Shown in pieces: positions 54,175 to 64,000 of a DNA stretch of 64,000 nucleotides. The translations under genes were made by a program, and so were the position numbers. The notes under the pieces were generated by a model that was not told the DNA's origin, searched no databases, and saw nothing but the letters and a program-made list of their open reading frames with translations. The first letter of the stretch is position 1, and each line of letters opens with the position of its first letter. Source of the stretch: Aquarana catesbeiana (taxonomy: Eukaryota > Chordata > Amphibia > Anura > Ranidae); contig NC_133326.1 of NCBI RefSeq assembly GCF_042186555.1, positions 433,563,069-433,627,068 of the forward strand, written 5' to 3'.

Positions 54175-55445
54175 CCTTCTTTACTAAACTAAACCAACGC
54201 TTTTCAGAGTTTCTCTGGGGCTCCTTACCACCGAGATATAAGTTAACTACATTAATGAGGCCACTATCGCAGGGTGGTATGGCCTTTCCGGATTGCTATA
54301 AGTACTTTTTGGCGACACAGCTGGTGACAGTGGTCTGGTGGCTAAATCCTGATAAAACCAATGTGGCCTCCGCTTTGGAGGCCACCGTGGCAGGCTCCTG
54401 GGAATCTCTTCAATACCTAATTTACAGAGGCCCATGTGCCCCACACTTATTAACTCCGTCTATGCTTACTACTTTACGGGCCTGGAAAATGGGCTTGGCT
54501 ATTGAAAAACACAGCCAGATGGGAATTTCCCCTAATACACCCCTATGGCTAAACCCCAATTTACCACATTTTTACAAATCTATTGACCCCCAGATATGGA
54601 CTAGATATGGTATAAAATTAATCTCACAAGTGGTGTCTTGCACCTCACTGCTTTCTTTTTGTCAGCTTTCCTCCCAGTATAATCTTCCGCAGCACTATCA
54701 GTTCCGTTATCTTCAACTTTCGCATGCTTTCGAAGCCCAATTCCCACGTTCGTCCTGTATATTAATACAGTCTAAACTGGAGACTACTCTTAGATCCGGT
54801 TGTACAAAAAAACCTATATCTCACATATATCAGCATTTAATCTATGAGTCCTTGCCTCCGTTGGACGGCCTTTTGTCCCGTTGGCAGCGTGACATTCCAG
54901 CTTTGAGTGGCGAAGATTGGGATGGTGTTTGGGACTTCCCTTTTAGTTCGCTAGTCTCTATACGTGACAAGTTAGTCCAATTTAAAATAGTCCACCGGGC
55001 GTATTTCACTCCCCACAGACTTCATTTGATAAATCCTGCCCACTCCCCTAAGTGTTGGAGATGTAGCTACACCCCCGGAGATTTTTCCCATATCTTTTGG
55101 CATTGTCCAAAGATACAACAATTCTGGGGGGAGGTACTAGGCCTAATCAATAAAATTGCATCCACTAATCTACCACTGTCTATGGAGATTTGTATGTTGG
55201 GCCTTATAAAAAAATTAGTTCCTGCTGTAGCTAAACGCAAGATGATTGGTTTGCTTCTATTTTACGCTAGGAAAACCATAACATTTCAATGGAAGAAGCC
55301 CTATCCCCCCACAAATGTTCAGTGGAAACGTTTGGTTAACGATAATCTTCCACTATATAAAGATACCTATCTTAATAGAGGCTGCCAATTGAAATTTAAT
55401 AAGGTTTGGAGTGGGTGGCTGGAGGAAATGAACATTGCTTACTAA
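54175..55445 (+). pseudogene. L1 ORF2p C-terminal region, open but truncated
   Basis: The frame is open from before the insertion to the stop at 55443-55445. Inside LINE-E it gives about 423 residues, starting FFTKLNQRFSEFLWGS. It covers the post-RT thumb and the whole C-terminal segment with the Cys-His motif KCWRCSYTPGDFSHIFWHCP (about residues 295-315). It ends WSGWLEEMNIAY. The endonuclease and polymerase are missing because of 5' truncation, so it cannot act. The absence of stops suggests a fairly recent insertion. The upstream Met at 54129 belongs to intron sequence and is not a real start. Confidence 0.9.
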
Positions 55446-55748
55446 TGTTGGACTAGCTTCAGTTACGATACCAAGAATCGACGATTAAATGTAATTTCTA
55501 GTTAATAGGTATAGGCCTTTATGGGCAGTGGGGGGGCGGCCCAAAAATTCCAAAAATCCCCTTTTCACTTACATGTTAAAATTGTATTGCATGGATGTAT
55601 TCCTCTCTTTTTCTTTCCCTTTCATTTTTTTTTTTTTTACCTGATGTACTTGCGATATTACCTGTACAAGCTAGACAACCAATTTGTATATGTCTTTATG
55701 TCTTTGTGTCTTATAAGGAAAATTTGAATAAAAATAAGTAAAAAAAAA
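54175..55748 (+). mobile_element. LINE-E: 5'-truncated L1/Tx1-like insertion
   Basis: It is flanked by AAGCATATAT (54165-54174 and 55749-55758) and ends in AATAAAAATAAG plus a poly(A). Only the C-terminal third of ORF2 and the 3' UTR (55446-55748) are present, the usual result of incomplete reverse transcription. Confidence 0.9.
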
Positions 55749-55758
55749 AAGCATATAT

Positions 55759-56102
55759 ACTGTAGCTACAGAGAAACAAATTCAATTGGAATAAATAGAG
55801 AAACCGCAATTATTCAGAAAACCCATAAGCATTGTTAAATATGCATGGCTTTATTTATACATATATGTTACCAGAACCAGATATATGCTAAATGGGTACA
55901 TGAATGGTATAATTAATGGATATCAATGAAAGTCTGAACACAACACAGAGGGGCACATAACATGGAACACTCACCATGTATGCAAGTCGTAATCAGTCTA
56001 ATAAACACTGCTAGAGGTTCAAAAATGTATGTAGGAAGGGATGCCAGCAGCAGCAGCAATCGATCACAGGAGGAGCACAAGGCCAGTTTAGCTGTAGGAA
56101 TG
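55759..56102. other. No gene recognised
   Basis: A+T-rich intron-like sequence with a short AGCAGCAGCAGCA run at 56045. I see no repeat I can name. Confidence 0.5.
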
Positions 56103-56125
56103 CCAAGATATATAATATATATATA

Positions 56126-56201
<76 letters not shown>
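56103..56201 (+). repeat. (AT)n microsatellite
   Basis: About 99 bp of AT with a few breaks at its left side. Confidence 0.97.
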
Positions 56202-56203
<2 letters not shown>

Positions 56204-56204
<1 letters not shown>

Positions 56205-56546
56205 GCTGCACGATTCTGGCCAAAATGAGAATCACAATTTTCTCACAATTCTCGCTACGTAAAATCTTTCACATTATACAAAAAAAAAAAAAAAACTTTA
56301 CTGGTTAGATTTTTTATTTTTTTTTTATTTCATTAAAGTAATTTTTTCCCAAAAAATTGTATTTGAAAGACTGCTGCGCAAATACAGTGTGACATAAAAT
56401 ATTGCAACAAGCACCATTTTATTCTCTAGGGTGTCTACTAAAAAAAAATATGTTTGGGGGTTCTAAGTAATTTTCTAGCAAAAAAAATTATTTTAACTTG
56501 AAACCAACAAATGTCAGAAAAAGGTTTAGTGTTTAAGTGGTTAAAC
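56204..56546 (-). mobile_element. piggyBac-family fragment
   Basis: 56300-56546 is a reverse copy of the kind of sequence seen at 40620-40860. It has GTCAGAAAAAGG near 56514, GTGGTTAA at its right edge, GGGGGTTCTAAGTAATTTTC and GCGCAAATACAGTGTGA. AGAGCTGCACGATTCTGG at its left also recurs inverted at 44265. No coding sequence. Confidence 0.6.
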
Positions 56547-57721
56547 TTTTTTCACTTATACAGGAAGTGTATTCCATTGACAAATTGTTACAATGTTTAT
56601 ACTTAAGTTCAACTGATAAAGAATGTTTTGATTCTTGGCAGACTGCCCGGTTTTTCTCTTCCTTTCTTTTGAGGGCTGTGGCTTCAGAAGAGCAGAGAGA
56701 ATTCTTTGCATAGAAAGAATTGTGAAACACTTTAATATATATATTGAAAAAAGAGGAATATACCAGGGGCAATCCAGGCCTCAATCTATTGGGTATACAA
56801 ACTTAATTTACCTCAGATCCATTTCAAATATTCCTTCCACAGGATATAAAAGACAACAAAAAACAGTCCAGGGATAGCCATCCAAGATTGACCAAAATAA
56901 TTATAAGGCAATAATTGGCAAAGACCGAGCAGATCAATAGCGTCCACCAAGATAGCCACATTGTCCCATTTAGTAACAAGCAAAGATCATAAAAGATACT
57001 GATTACACAAAAGCATACAAATTTGCACAGAATTGTGGCCAAACCCACAGTAGGTATAACTCACCAAGTAGATAGGAATATGGACATACCAGCAACCGCC
57101 AGCTCCAAGCAGGCACTGTGGCAATTGCCATCAGTCTTGCTTTAAATGCTCTCCCTGATCAATTGGCTTTTGACGGCAACGGCAGATCACGGACATGCTT
57201 TCACCACCACGCGTGCACGGACGTCTCGCTGATGACGTCACACAAGTGTGCCGCGATCCTCAGCTGCCATCTTGAAAGATCTATCCAGATCTCCGAATGT
57301 CCCCCAGATGGAGGGAGGGTCAATGGTGGAACTGCCTATAGCATCAGGGAGGAGACCAGGGTGGGATAGGGTTCCAGCCCAAGCAATCACCTCCCCTGCC
57401 AGGGCCATGGTCCAATGGGGGAAATGCGCCTCTAGCAGATATGAGGGCACACGAAGGCACCGCAATCACTCTGTGAGGAGATACATGCCGCGTGCCCGTA
57501 CGATCAACAAAGCCCAGAATGGCATAAGAACAAAGAATCATTTAAATTGACACATATACATAAAAAAAATATATATACCAAAAACAAAACAACCCTGAAA
57601 AATTCCAAACACATAACAAATTATCCAGGCTGAAACAAAAGTCCAGAACTAAATGTTCTTGGTTCATGCTAATGAATGCCTCTCAGGTAAGTGCTCAGAC
57701 AATCAAGGAAATTATATATTA
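56547..57721. other. Unassigned, no gene recognised
   Basis: About 1.2 kb with short frames only (longest 100 codons, 57248-57550, no domain). 57120-57560 is richer in G+C and holds a CRE-type palindrome TGACGTCA (57234-57241). It might be the end region of a retroelement adjacent to the DIRS copy. Confidence 0.45.
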
Positions 57722-57976
57722 AGGAAAATTGTTGTCCATACTTACCATAATTTTCCTTTCCTGGATCCTCCCCATGTCAGCCTACTATGGGTCAGCTCCG
57801 CCCCCTCTGACCCCTCCAGGACCACCTCTTTTCTAGCCCATTAAAGGGCGGCTGTCTGCCCGCCCACACCATTGTTCAAAACCCCGCCTTGCAACAGATA
57901 AACTGGGTGGGAAGGCTGACATGGGGAGGATCCAGGAAAGGAAAATTACAGTAAGTATGGACAACAATTTTCCTTA
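57722..57976. repeat. DIRS inverted / internal complementary repeat
   Basis: GGAAAATTGTTGTCCATACT (57723) is inverted at about 57950-57973. CCTGGATCCTCCCCATGTCA (57762) is inverted as TGACATGGGGAGGATCCAGG (57918). A third, direct copy CCTGGACCTCCCCATGTCGG lies at 57980. Such mutually complementary ends are used by DIRS elements to form a circular intermediate. Confidence 0.85.
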
Positions 57977-58065
57977 TTCCTGGACCTCCCCATGTCGGCC
58001 TACTATGGGATGTACCAAGCATTATTAAGAAGGGAGGGAAGACAAAAAATAAAAAAATAAGCCAA

Positions 58066-59050
58066 ACCCTCAATGCAATGCTACTCAAAATTTTTAATGG
58101 GCAACAGCCGCCGTAATAAATGTAGAGCCAAATGTTTCCTCAGGCGGACAAGCCATATTAAGCTTGTAATGCCTAATAAAAGGTGTTGGGCATGCTCCAG
58201 CTTGCTGCTCTGCAAACTACCTCAGGGGCGACCTTCGTGTATGCCCAGGATGCTGCCATATCCCTCTTCGAATGTACTTTGATCTCTGAAGGAGGAGGAA
58301 GGCCCAGCATTTTGTATGCAATATGCATGGTCTTGACAAACCAGGAAGACACAACTCTGCATGTTGCTGGCATACCCTTTTTAGGCCCCATTGGAAAAAC
58401 CTACAGCTGATCTTGTTTGCCAAAGCTTTTAGTCCATTTCAGGTAGGTTGAAACCGCAGAGACCAGGTCTAACCTACTCCACTCATCAGTTGTATCCGCC
58501 AGAAAGGCTGGGAGAATGACCTCCCAGTTCATATGAAATTATGTGGCCACCTTAGGTAGAAAGCTTGGTATCGGCCGAAGGGCTATCTTGTCTGGGAGCA
58601 CCAAACAATATGGTTCTTTAGATGAGAAGGCGCACAACTCGGAGTCTCTTCTGGCCGAGACCACGGCTAGTAAAAAACAAAAACAAAAAATTGTTAAAAG
58701 AAATAATGAAAAAGAGAAAGCTTGATCAAATGGAGGAACCAGCAATGTTCCCAAGACTAGTGTTAAGTCCTCTTTTGGAAAAAACGATTTCAATGGAGGT
58801 CTGATTTCTATGGCTGCCCCTAAAAAATCAGATCACCAGCGGATGTAGAGCATATCTTGTACACGACATAGCCGACAAGGCAGGGATTTGACCCTTCAGG
58901 GAATTATAAGCTAACCCTTGGAGACTACTCTGCAGAAACTCCAAAATGTTAGATACTGAAGGAGATCCAAGGTCCCAATCCCTTTCCGTAGTATTCCAGA
59001 TAGGTTGGTTACATTCGTTCTGACGATCCTGTAATAATGTCATTACCTTT
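58066..59050 (-). pseudogene. DIRS tyrosine recombinase relic
   Basis: From about 58800 the minus strand reads VVSARRDSELCAFS (carrying the first catalytic Arg context), YCLVLPDKIALRPIPSFLPK, MNWEVILPAFL and LDLVSAVSTYLKWT. After a frameshift the C-terminal part in another frame reads HSKRDMAASWAYTKVAPEVV and CRAASWSMPNTFY then RHYK. This is the DIRS His-x-x-Arg box and Tyr region. The enzyme would integrate circular cDNA by site-type recombination, hence no target duplication. Shifts within the domain make it dead. Confidence 0.85.
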
Positions 59051-59459
59051 ATCCTCCTGCGGTTCGGGTGTCAGGCCCCACTCTGCAGAAGTAGATTTTG
59101 ACAAGGAGGCAGAGGGATTGGTGAGCCCAACTTTATCTTCCAAGCCAGAGGGAACCACAGCTCCCTGAGCCAGTAAGGTAGGACTACTATTGCTGTGACA
59201 CTTTCTCGCTGAATCTTTAGCAGGATTTTGAGAGCCAATGGAAGCGGTGGGAAGACATACACCAAGGGGAAGTTCCAAGACCTGGACAGAGCATCCTGAC
59301 CCAATGCCTGTGGATGCTAGGTCCGGGAGAAGAAGCAAGGCAGTTAACAATTCTCTAATGCCATAAGACCTATCGAAGGCATCCCCCAGACCCTGAAGAT
59401 CTTGCGTAGGTACTTGGGGTTGAGGGCCCATTTTGTTGTGATCCCCAAATCTTCAACTC

Positions 59460-60830
59460 AAGCGATCTGCTAAAACATTGCCAGGCCTTGGGAGTTAAGA
59501 TGCTGTAAGACAGCCGAGATTCTTTTCTGTGCAGAGGAAGATTGACATGCCACCTGAAGGAGAGGGTGACTTGTGCCCCCTTGATGAGACACGTAAGCCA
59601 CTGTAGTTTTGTTGTCCAAAAGAATCTTGACAGCTCGACCTTGCAACATAGGCTGGAATGCTAAGGGTGCGCCTGACAGCATCCATTCCCAGGAAATTTG
59701 AACTCTTCGCCCCACAAAGGTACCATTGGTCTTGAACCTGCTGTCCCAGGCAGTGTGCCCTGCAGCCTGCCAGACTGGCATTGGTCGACACCACTATTGG
59801 TTCTGAGGCCTTCAACGAAACTCCGCGGGAAAGATTGCGAGCTACTGACCACCAACCAGGGACCAGATTATCGGAATTGGCAGATGATCCCACTGAAGAA
59901 GAAAGTTGCATTGAAACCTCCTTCTGTGCCACCTGATCCACGGGACTACTGGAACTGTGGCTTATAAAACCCCCAGATACTGCATGGATTCCTTCAGCAT
60001 CATAGAAGGCCTGGCCATCACTGCTTTGTCTGAGACTGGATCTCCTGGACCTTCCTCCTGAGGAAGAGAAACACGACCCCGATCCATGTTGAATTGTACT
60101 CCTAAATACTCCAACATCTGGGTCAGATGCATCTGGCTCTTCCGAAAGTTGATCAACCAACCGAAATGAGTTAGTGTTTTGCAGGTGAATTCACATGAAG
60201 TAGAAGGAGCTCATTTGACAGACCCAGAAGTAGCATGTCATCTAGATAATGAAATATTTGCACTCCTTTGACCCTGAGAGTCTCAACGAGACCAGACAGT
60301 AGCTTTAAAAACGTTTGCGGAGTCATGCAGAGACCGAATGGCAAAGATTAAAAATGAAAATTAGAGCCTTCCACGGAAGGCCTGAGAAAGCGATGGTGAG
60401 ATGCGTCTAATGAGACATGAAGATACACATCCGCCAGATCGATGGAAACCATCCAGTCTCCTGACTCCACAGCCGAAACGATTCTTTCTAATGACTCCAT
60501 TTTGAATGGTGGAGCCTTCATGTAAGAATTCAGGACTTTGAGGTCAAAACTGGTCCGAAACCCCCTGAAGCCTCTGGGACCAAAAACAGAGGGGGGACAT
60601 ACTTTTTGACCCAATTCATGCCTTGGAACCAGAAGGATGGCCCTTGCTGCCAACAGCTCCCCTATATATCCTTGCAAACATTGCCTCCTTTCCAAATCCG
60701 TAGGAAGTCCAGTTTCTATGAACAAGGTCTGAGAGGGCCTTTTACTGAACTCGAGATAACGTGATCGAATGACGGCTACAATCCAGGCATCATGTAATTT
60801 GTCCACCCAAACCCCCCCTGAATTGGGCTA
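59460..60830 (-). pseudogene. DIRS reverse transcriptase + RNase H relic
   Basis: Starting near 60806 it gives MDKLHDAWIVAVIRSRYLEF, LLAARAILLVPRHELG, FRTSFDLKVLNSYMKAPPFK and SGDWMVSIDLADVYLHVSL. The active-site YLDDMLLL is near 60245, and LINFRKSQMHLTQMLEYLGV near 60120. The RNase H part has STNASLAGCRAHCLG near 59790 and GRAVKILLDNKTTVAYVSHQ near 59600, with GG TSHPLLQ after it. The catalytic Asp pair is intact. The usual VPKKDGG-type segment is disturbed and frames change several times between 60350 and 59700. 59451-59050 is decayed linker. Confidence 0.88.
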
Positions 60831-60889
60831 GTCCTGCTCTTACTTGAGAGGGTTAAGCGGAAACAGCTTCAGAAGGACTTATTTGAAGC

Positions 60890-61950
60890 CTTAGGCTCTG
60901 TCTGCACTACTGCGAGTTGTTGTGCGACCTGACACATGCGAAGTCGCATGACAAGTCAAAACCCATGTATTTCAATGGTCCCCGTTCTAATTGGTGCGAC
61001 TTAAGTCGCAGCATCTCCAAAAAAGGTTTGTGACAGACCTAGCCGGGAGAGAGACTTTTGGAGGGGACTGTATGCTAGCCTCTTGCCGATCGATCAGGGG
61101 CCCTTGCATTTGGGGGAACGGTGTCCTTTGTGAGCTGTATGCCTGGGGACCCTTGAGGTGGTATTACTGTGGATTCGGGTCCTGGTCCCCCAGGACACAC
61201 AGACTCTGGGGACCCTGGATTTGCCATATTGGAATAGTGGCTGATTCATAATGCTGGGACAGATACTGTTAGGAGATGCTGATGTAAATTCCAGCACCTG
61301 TCTGTCTGTTGTCTGCTAAAATGTGTATTGTAAATAAGTCTCTAGTATGGGATCTAAGAATAATTAGATCCCCATTGTTGTTTGTGTTAATTAACTGTGC
61401 TATTGTGTGAAGAAGAGTCTATGTTGATTGTGATAATGTTGATTGGATTCTCTGAACGGTCATGTCTGAGTCATCTAGGCTGTCTAAAGGGATTAGTTAA
61501 TTAGCTCATGTTAATTAGGTTAATTAGGTTACAGCTGTATTGTTAGAGTAATATGAGCAGGAGGTCTGCACCTCCACTTTTAGTGTATAAAAGCCTGTAT
61601 TTTGCAATAAAAGAGAGATTCCTCGTTGAACTTACATACAGCCTGCCTGGTGTGTGTTCTGAGCTATCACAACTGGACTAGAACGGCACAGAGCTGTAGT
61701 TCTAATCCCGGAACATTGGATGACCGAACCATCAGACGTTGCAATCTGATTCAATAGCTGCAGAGGAGTGTCGGGAGAGTGGAATCGAGCGAGCAAGGGG
61801 CTCGTTACAAGGTTTTTGCATTACTTTGTTCCGACTTCTGTGTGATTTGTTCTCACATGGTTTTCACAGGTCGAATGACATCGCATCACAAATTGCACAG
61901 CAAAGTCACAGTGTAAATCACGCGACGCTGGAGAAGCAGCAGTGGAAACA
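60890..61950. mobile_element. MITE-like repeat in DIRS, split by a solo LTR
   Basis: 60890-61028 and 61810-61950 flank the LTR and together form a short non-coding repeat rich in GCGACTT / AAGTCGCA words (for example TGCGACTTAAGTCGCA at 60995-61010). It interrupts the DIRS text between gag and reverse transcriptase. I cannot fix its outer ends exactly. Confidence 0.5.
61029..61809 (+). repeat. Solo LTR (781 bp) with 5-bp TSD
   Basis: It starts TGTGACAGACCTAGCC and ends CTCGTTACA, so TG...CA. The target duplication AGGTT is at 61024-61028 and 61810-61814. Inside, TATAAAAG (61586-61593) is followed 17 bp later by an AATAAAAG signal, the order of an LTR promoter and polyadenylation site on the plus strand. 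The internal gag-pol part was lost, presumably by recombination between two LTRs. The family is probably Gypsy-like (5-bp duplication), but this is not proven. Confidence 0.87.
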
Positions 61951-63444
61951 GCCCCAGGAGCTTTGTTGGCCCTGGGCTTGCTTGGAAGGTTTCTGGAAGG
62001 TTGAACTGTCTGAAAAACTTTCTGTAAGCCCTGGCCTCTCTGAATCCTTCTTTGGATCTCTTGTTAAACCGAAAGGGCTACTGTGTCTTTTTCTCTTCTG
62101 CGGGATTAGGCCAGATCTGCCGCCGGAAACCCACTGAATTACTGATTCTAAGTCTTCACGAAGCGTAGCTTCCCATCAAATGGAACCAAACACAAACTTA
62201 TCGGCCGACCAATGCTTCAACCATAAGGCTCTGCGGGCTGTGACGGAATGAGCCATTATCTTTGTTGTCATCTTGACCTGGTCGACAGCCACTTCAGCAA
62301 CAACTCTACAGCAGTCTGCAAAGGAGGAGAACTGGCACTTCCCAGACTTTGATCCAAACATCCATCCACCAGCTCTGCTACCCACACTCTAAGGCTGGAT
62401 TCACACCCATGCACTCCCAGCGCATTCCACAGAACCACACCACAGAACGTGTTCAATAGGAGACCATGATAAATGGACGGTAGTGCAAATCTGCAAAATG
62501 CAAAAAGCATCAAAAAACGCACAGGTGCGAACCCAGCCCAAGTGCTACTGCCACAGGAGTGAGTGCTACCGCTGGTCTGCAGGCTGCTGTCCAAACTATA
62601 CAACCTTTTTAGGTCTGCGTCTATTTTGCTATCCATAGGATCCCTAAAAGAGACCGACTACTCCAGTGGAAGCGTAATGTGGCGGGCGAATATACGTAAT
62701 GACGCATCCACCTTAGGCGTAGTGTCCCAAGGGGTGCAGCTTCGATACTCCATTATGCACATTGAGCTTCTTCTCAGCCCCCCCCTCATCGTCAATTACT
62801 TTTTTAATTTCAGAAATGAAATGGGAAGGAGGGTAACGATTTCTTTAAATACGGGGAGTATCTTTGCTGTTTCTTTGGAGGCGACAATTCTTTCCTTAAC
62901 AGCCTCCACCAAGGGGGGAACCAGTGCAAAAATCAAACGTATGAGATTCTGAGACCATCTCAGCCTCAGATGGACCTGAATCGCTATTGACTTCAGAGTT
63001 AAAACGCATTGAAAACACATGATCTGAATCTGCAGATGGTGAAGATACAGCAGGATGAGCAGGATTCCTTGAAACACTCTTTAATCCTTCCTTGACTGCG
63101 TGCTTAATGTAGGATTTAACCTAGCGTGCTTTCGCAGCATTGTCCTGAGCCGTCTGATGTCTTGACCTCTCTTGGCTTGGGTCCGAACGACTAAAGTGAG
63201 GTAAGATCGAGGGAGATCTGGAATGCTGTGACAACAGACATCTATCCAGCTGCATGCGACTCTGCGATTTGTCATGCCTAGCCCCTTCTTTACTCTTTTG
63301 AGGCTGGAATGCTGATTTGGAACTTCTTTGCAGGATTTTATCTCTCAGTGGGCCCTTCTCTCTGTAAAACACAGAGGATGTGCTCTCTTTTAAAAAAATA
63401 AACAATTTTTTTTTTTTTTTAAAAACAAAAATAAATAAATACAA
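61950..63444 (-). pseudogene. DIRS Gag-like relic
   Basis: The minus strand from 63444 begins in a Lys-rich frame (SAFQPQKSKEGARHDKSQSR, SPSILPHFSRSDPSQERSR), the basic N-terminal part of DIRS Gag. 63077-62796 gives WSQNLIRLIFALVPPLVEAV then PVFKEIVTLL. 62636-62540 gives SKIDADLKRLYSL and, after the MITE at 62394, VWVAELVDGCLDQSLGSA. These pieces fit the helical part of DIRS Gag (K.DA.LKR...). Stops and shifts separate them. Weakly conserved proteins make the assignment depend on position beside the DIRS RT. Confidence 0.6.
62394..62540. mobile_element. Short MITE (~147 bp) with GGCTGGRTTCRCACC ends
   Basis: GGCTGGATTCACACC at the left (about 62394) and GGTGCGAACCCAGCC at the right (about 62525-62539) are inverse with two differences. 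It interrupts the DIRS gag text. No coding sequence. Confidence 0.75.
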
Positions 63445-63470
63445 TTAAAATAAACTTCTCCATCCAAATC

Positions 63471-64000
63471 TTCAGTGCTTAAGGCAGCTAGGCAGGCAGG
63501 AAAAATTCCCCAATCCTAGAAGGTACAGGATAATAAAAATACTCACCAGATATCCATGACCTCTTTAATTAAAAAGAAGATCTGAAATTGCTAGATAAAC
63601 AATCCTGGAGCCAGAGGATGAACCAGGAACCTCCTAGGCTGTACTCTCCTCTCCACCATGTTTGCCCATAGAGGATACAAGACAAAGGGGAACAAATAGT
63701 GTGATACTGCTTTTATTTAAAATAGGATAAAACATACAAATGCCTGCTTACATTTTTCAGTGCCTATGTCCCGGCACTAAGGATAGCTCACATGTAGGCT
63801 AGATGAAGCCGTATACTGCTCAGTTCGCACTGGGAATCGACGTGCATTCCACCGCCGCTGAGCGATGAACCGGAAGCTGGGACCCGGATGTGACGTGACC
63901 GGAAGGCGCCTCGGTGTACGTTTCATATTACTACATTGTCAGGAAGCATTCCGGTCACTAGGCAGAAGACTCTATATAGCCTGGAAGTGGATTGTGATAG
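63471..64000. other. Unassigned end of window
   Basis: No gene or terminal repeat recognised. 63840-63920 is CpG-rich (GTGACGTGACCGGAAGGCGC), and CCGGAAG/CCGGTCAC words recur, which may mark the end of another retroelement cut off by the window. Confidence 0.45.

Larger units (their letters stand above)
57722..63470 (-). mobile_element. DIRS-like tyrosine-recombinase retrotransposon, decayed
   Basis: On the minus strand the order is gag (63444-61950), reverse transcriptase and RNase H (60830-59460) and tyrosine recombinase (59050-58066). It ends in complementary repeats at 57722-57976. That is the DIRS plan. It has no LTRs or poly(A). Two later insertions break the gag side (a MITE with a solo LTR, and a second MITE at 62394). 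The 5' terminus is not identifiable. All frames carry frameshifts. Confidence 0.85.

Noticed and set aside
54145..54175. T-rich tract and CAG resembling a splice acceptor, first thought to start the next TCF7 exon
   Set aside because: The following sequence is the LINE-E target duplication and L1 ORF2, not WHALSREEQ; coincidental acceptor.
57248..57550. 100-codon frame in a GC-richer block near TGACGTCA, possible promoter and first exon
   Set aside because: No domain, no donor in the right place, and it adjoins a retroelement; too little to call.

Overview
This window is vertebrate nuclear DNA, not bacterial. The signs are spliced exons, LINE poly(A) tails, a tRNA-derived SINE, AT microsatellites, no operons, and coding relics that are almost all from transposable elements (TEs). 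The mixture is most like a large-genome frog, probably a ranid: Tx1/L1-type LINEs, several Tc1 families, piggyBac elements with TTAACCACTT ends, DIRS, Penelope and Harbinger. The species call is inference from memory of such repeats. The only host coding sequence I can support is one exon at 53225-53387 (+), encoding the first part of a TCF/LEF HMG box. Its wording fits TCF7 (TCF-1) best. The window would then be about 53 kb of the intron upstream of that exon and about 10.6 kb of the intron downstream.

Layout. 1-788: end of a Tc1 element. 1175-29426: one Tc1 element split by layered insertions, most of which can be read from target-site duplications (TSDs). A Penelope-like element (2310-17509) sits in the Tc1. 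LINE-A (3328-16711, minus) sits in the Penelope element. LINE-B (5001-12687, plus, nearly complete) sits in LINE-A's reverse-transcriptase gene. LINE-C (17775-29333, minus) sits in the Tc1's right terminal repeat, and is itself broken by two hAT-like elements carrying tandem arrays (20664-23267 and 24576-26263) and by a third insertion with a 40-bp minisatellite.

29427-31709: a GC-rich MITE-like piece, an LTR plus SCAN-like gag fragment, and a third Tc1. 31850-38890: a Harbinger region with a transposase relic, a spliced Myb/SANT-like relic and MADF-protein relics. The Myb and MADF relics diverge from a shared GC-box-bearing spacer. 38900-47252: an L1 fragment, two piggyBac relics in opposite orientation (the second split by a Tc1), and a Penelope-like 3' remnant between them. 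47253-53145: three CR1/L2-type LINE relics interrupted by MITEs, a V-type SINE, a piggyBac relic and a 449-bp hAT element.

53225-53387: the HMG-box exon, starting about 80 bp after a LINE 3' tail. 53480-57721: a decayed DNA-transposon-like repeat, a 5'-truncated L1 with TSD, an AT microsatellite and unassigned sequence. 57722-63470: a decayed DIRS retrotransposon (gag, RT, RNase H, tyrosine recombinase, inverted repeats) holding a solo LTR and a MITE.

The genes do not form a pathway: this is an intron built by successive TE insertions. I found no clearly new biological system. The best candidates for follow-up are the three-protein Harbinger region, the two array-bearing hAT-like elements, the inverted-repeat Penelope element and the datable insertion nest.
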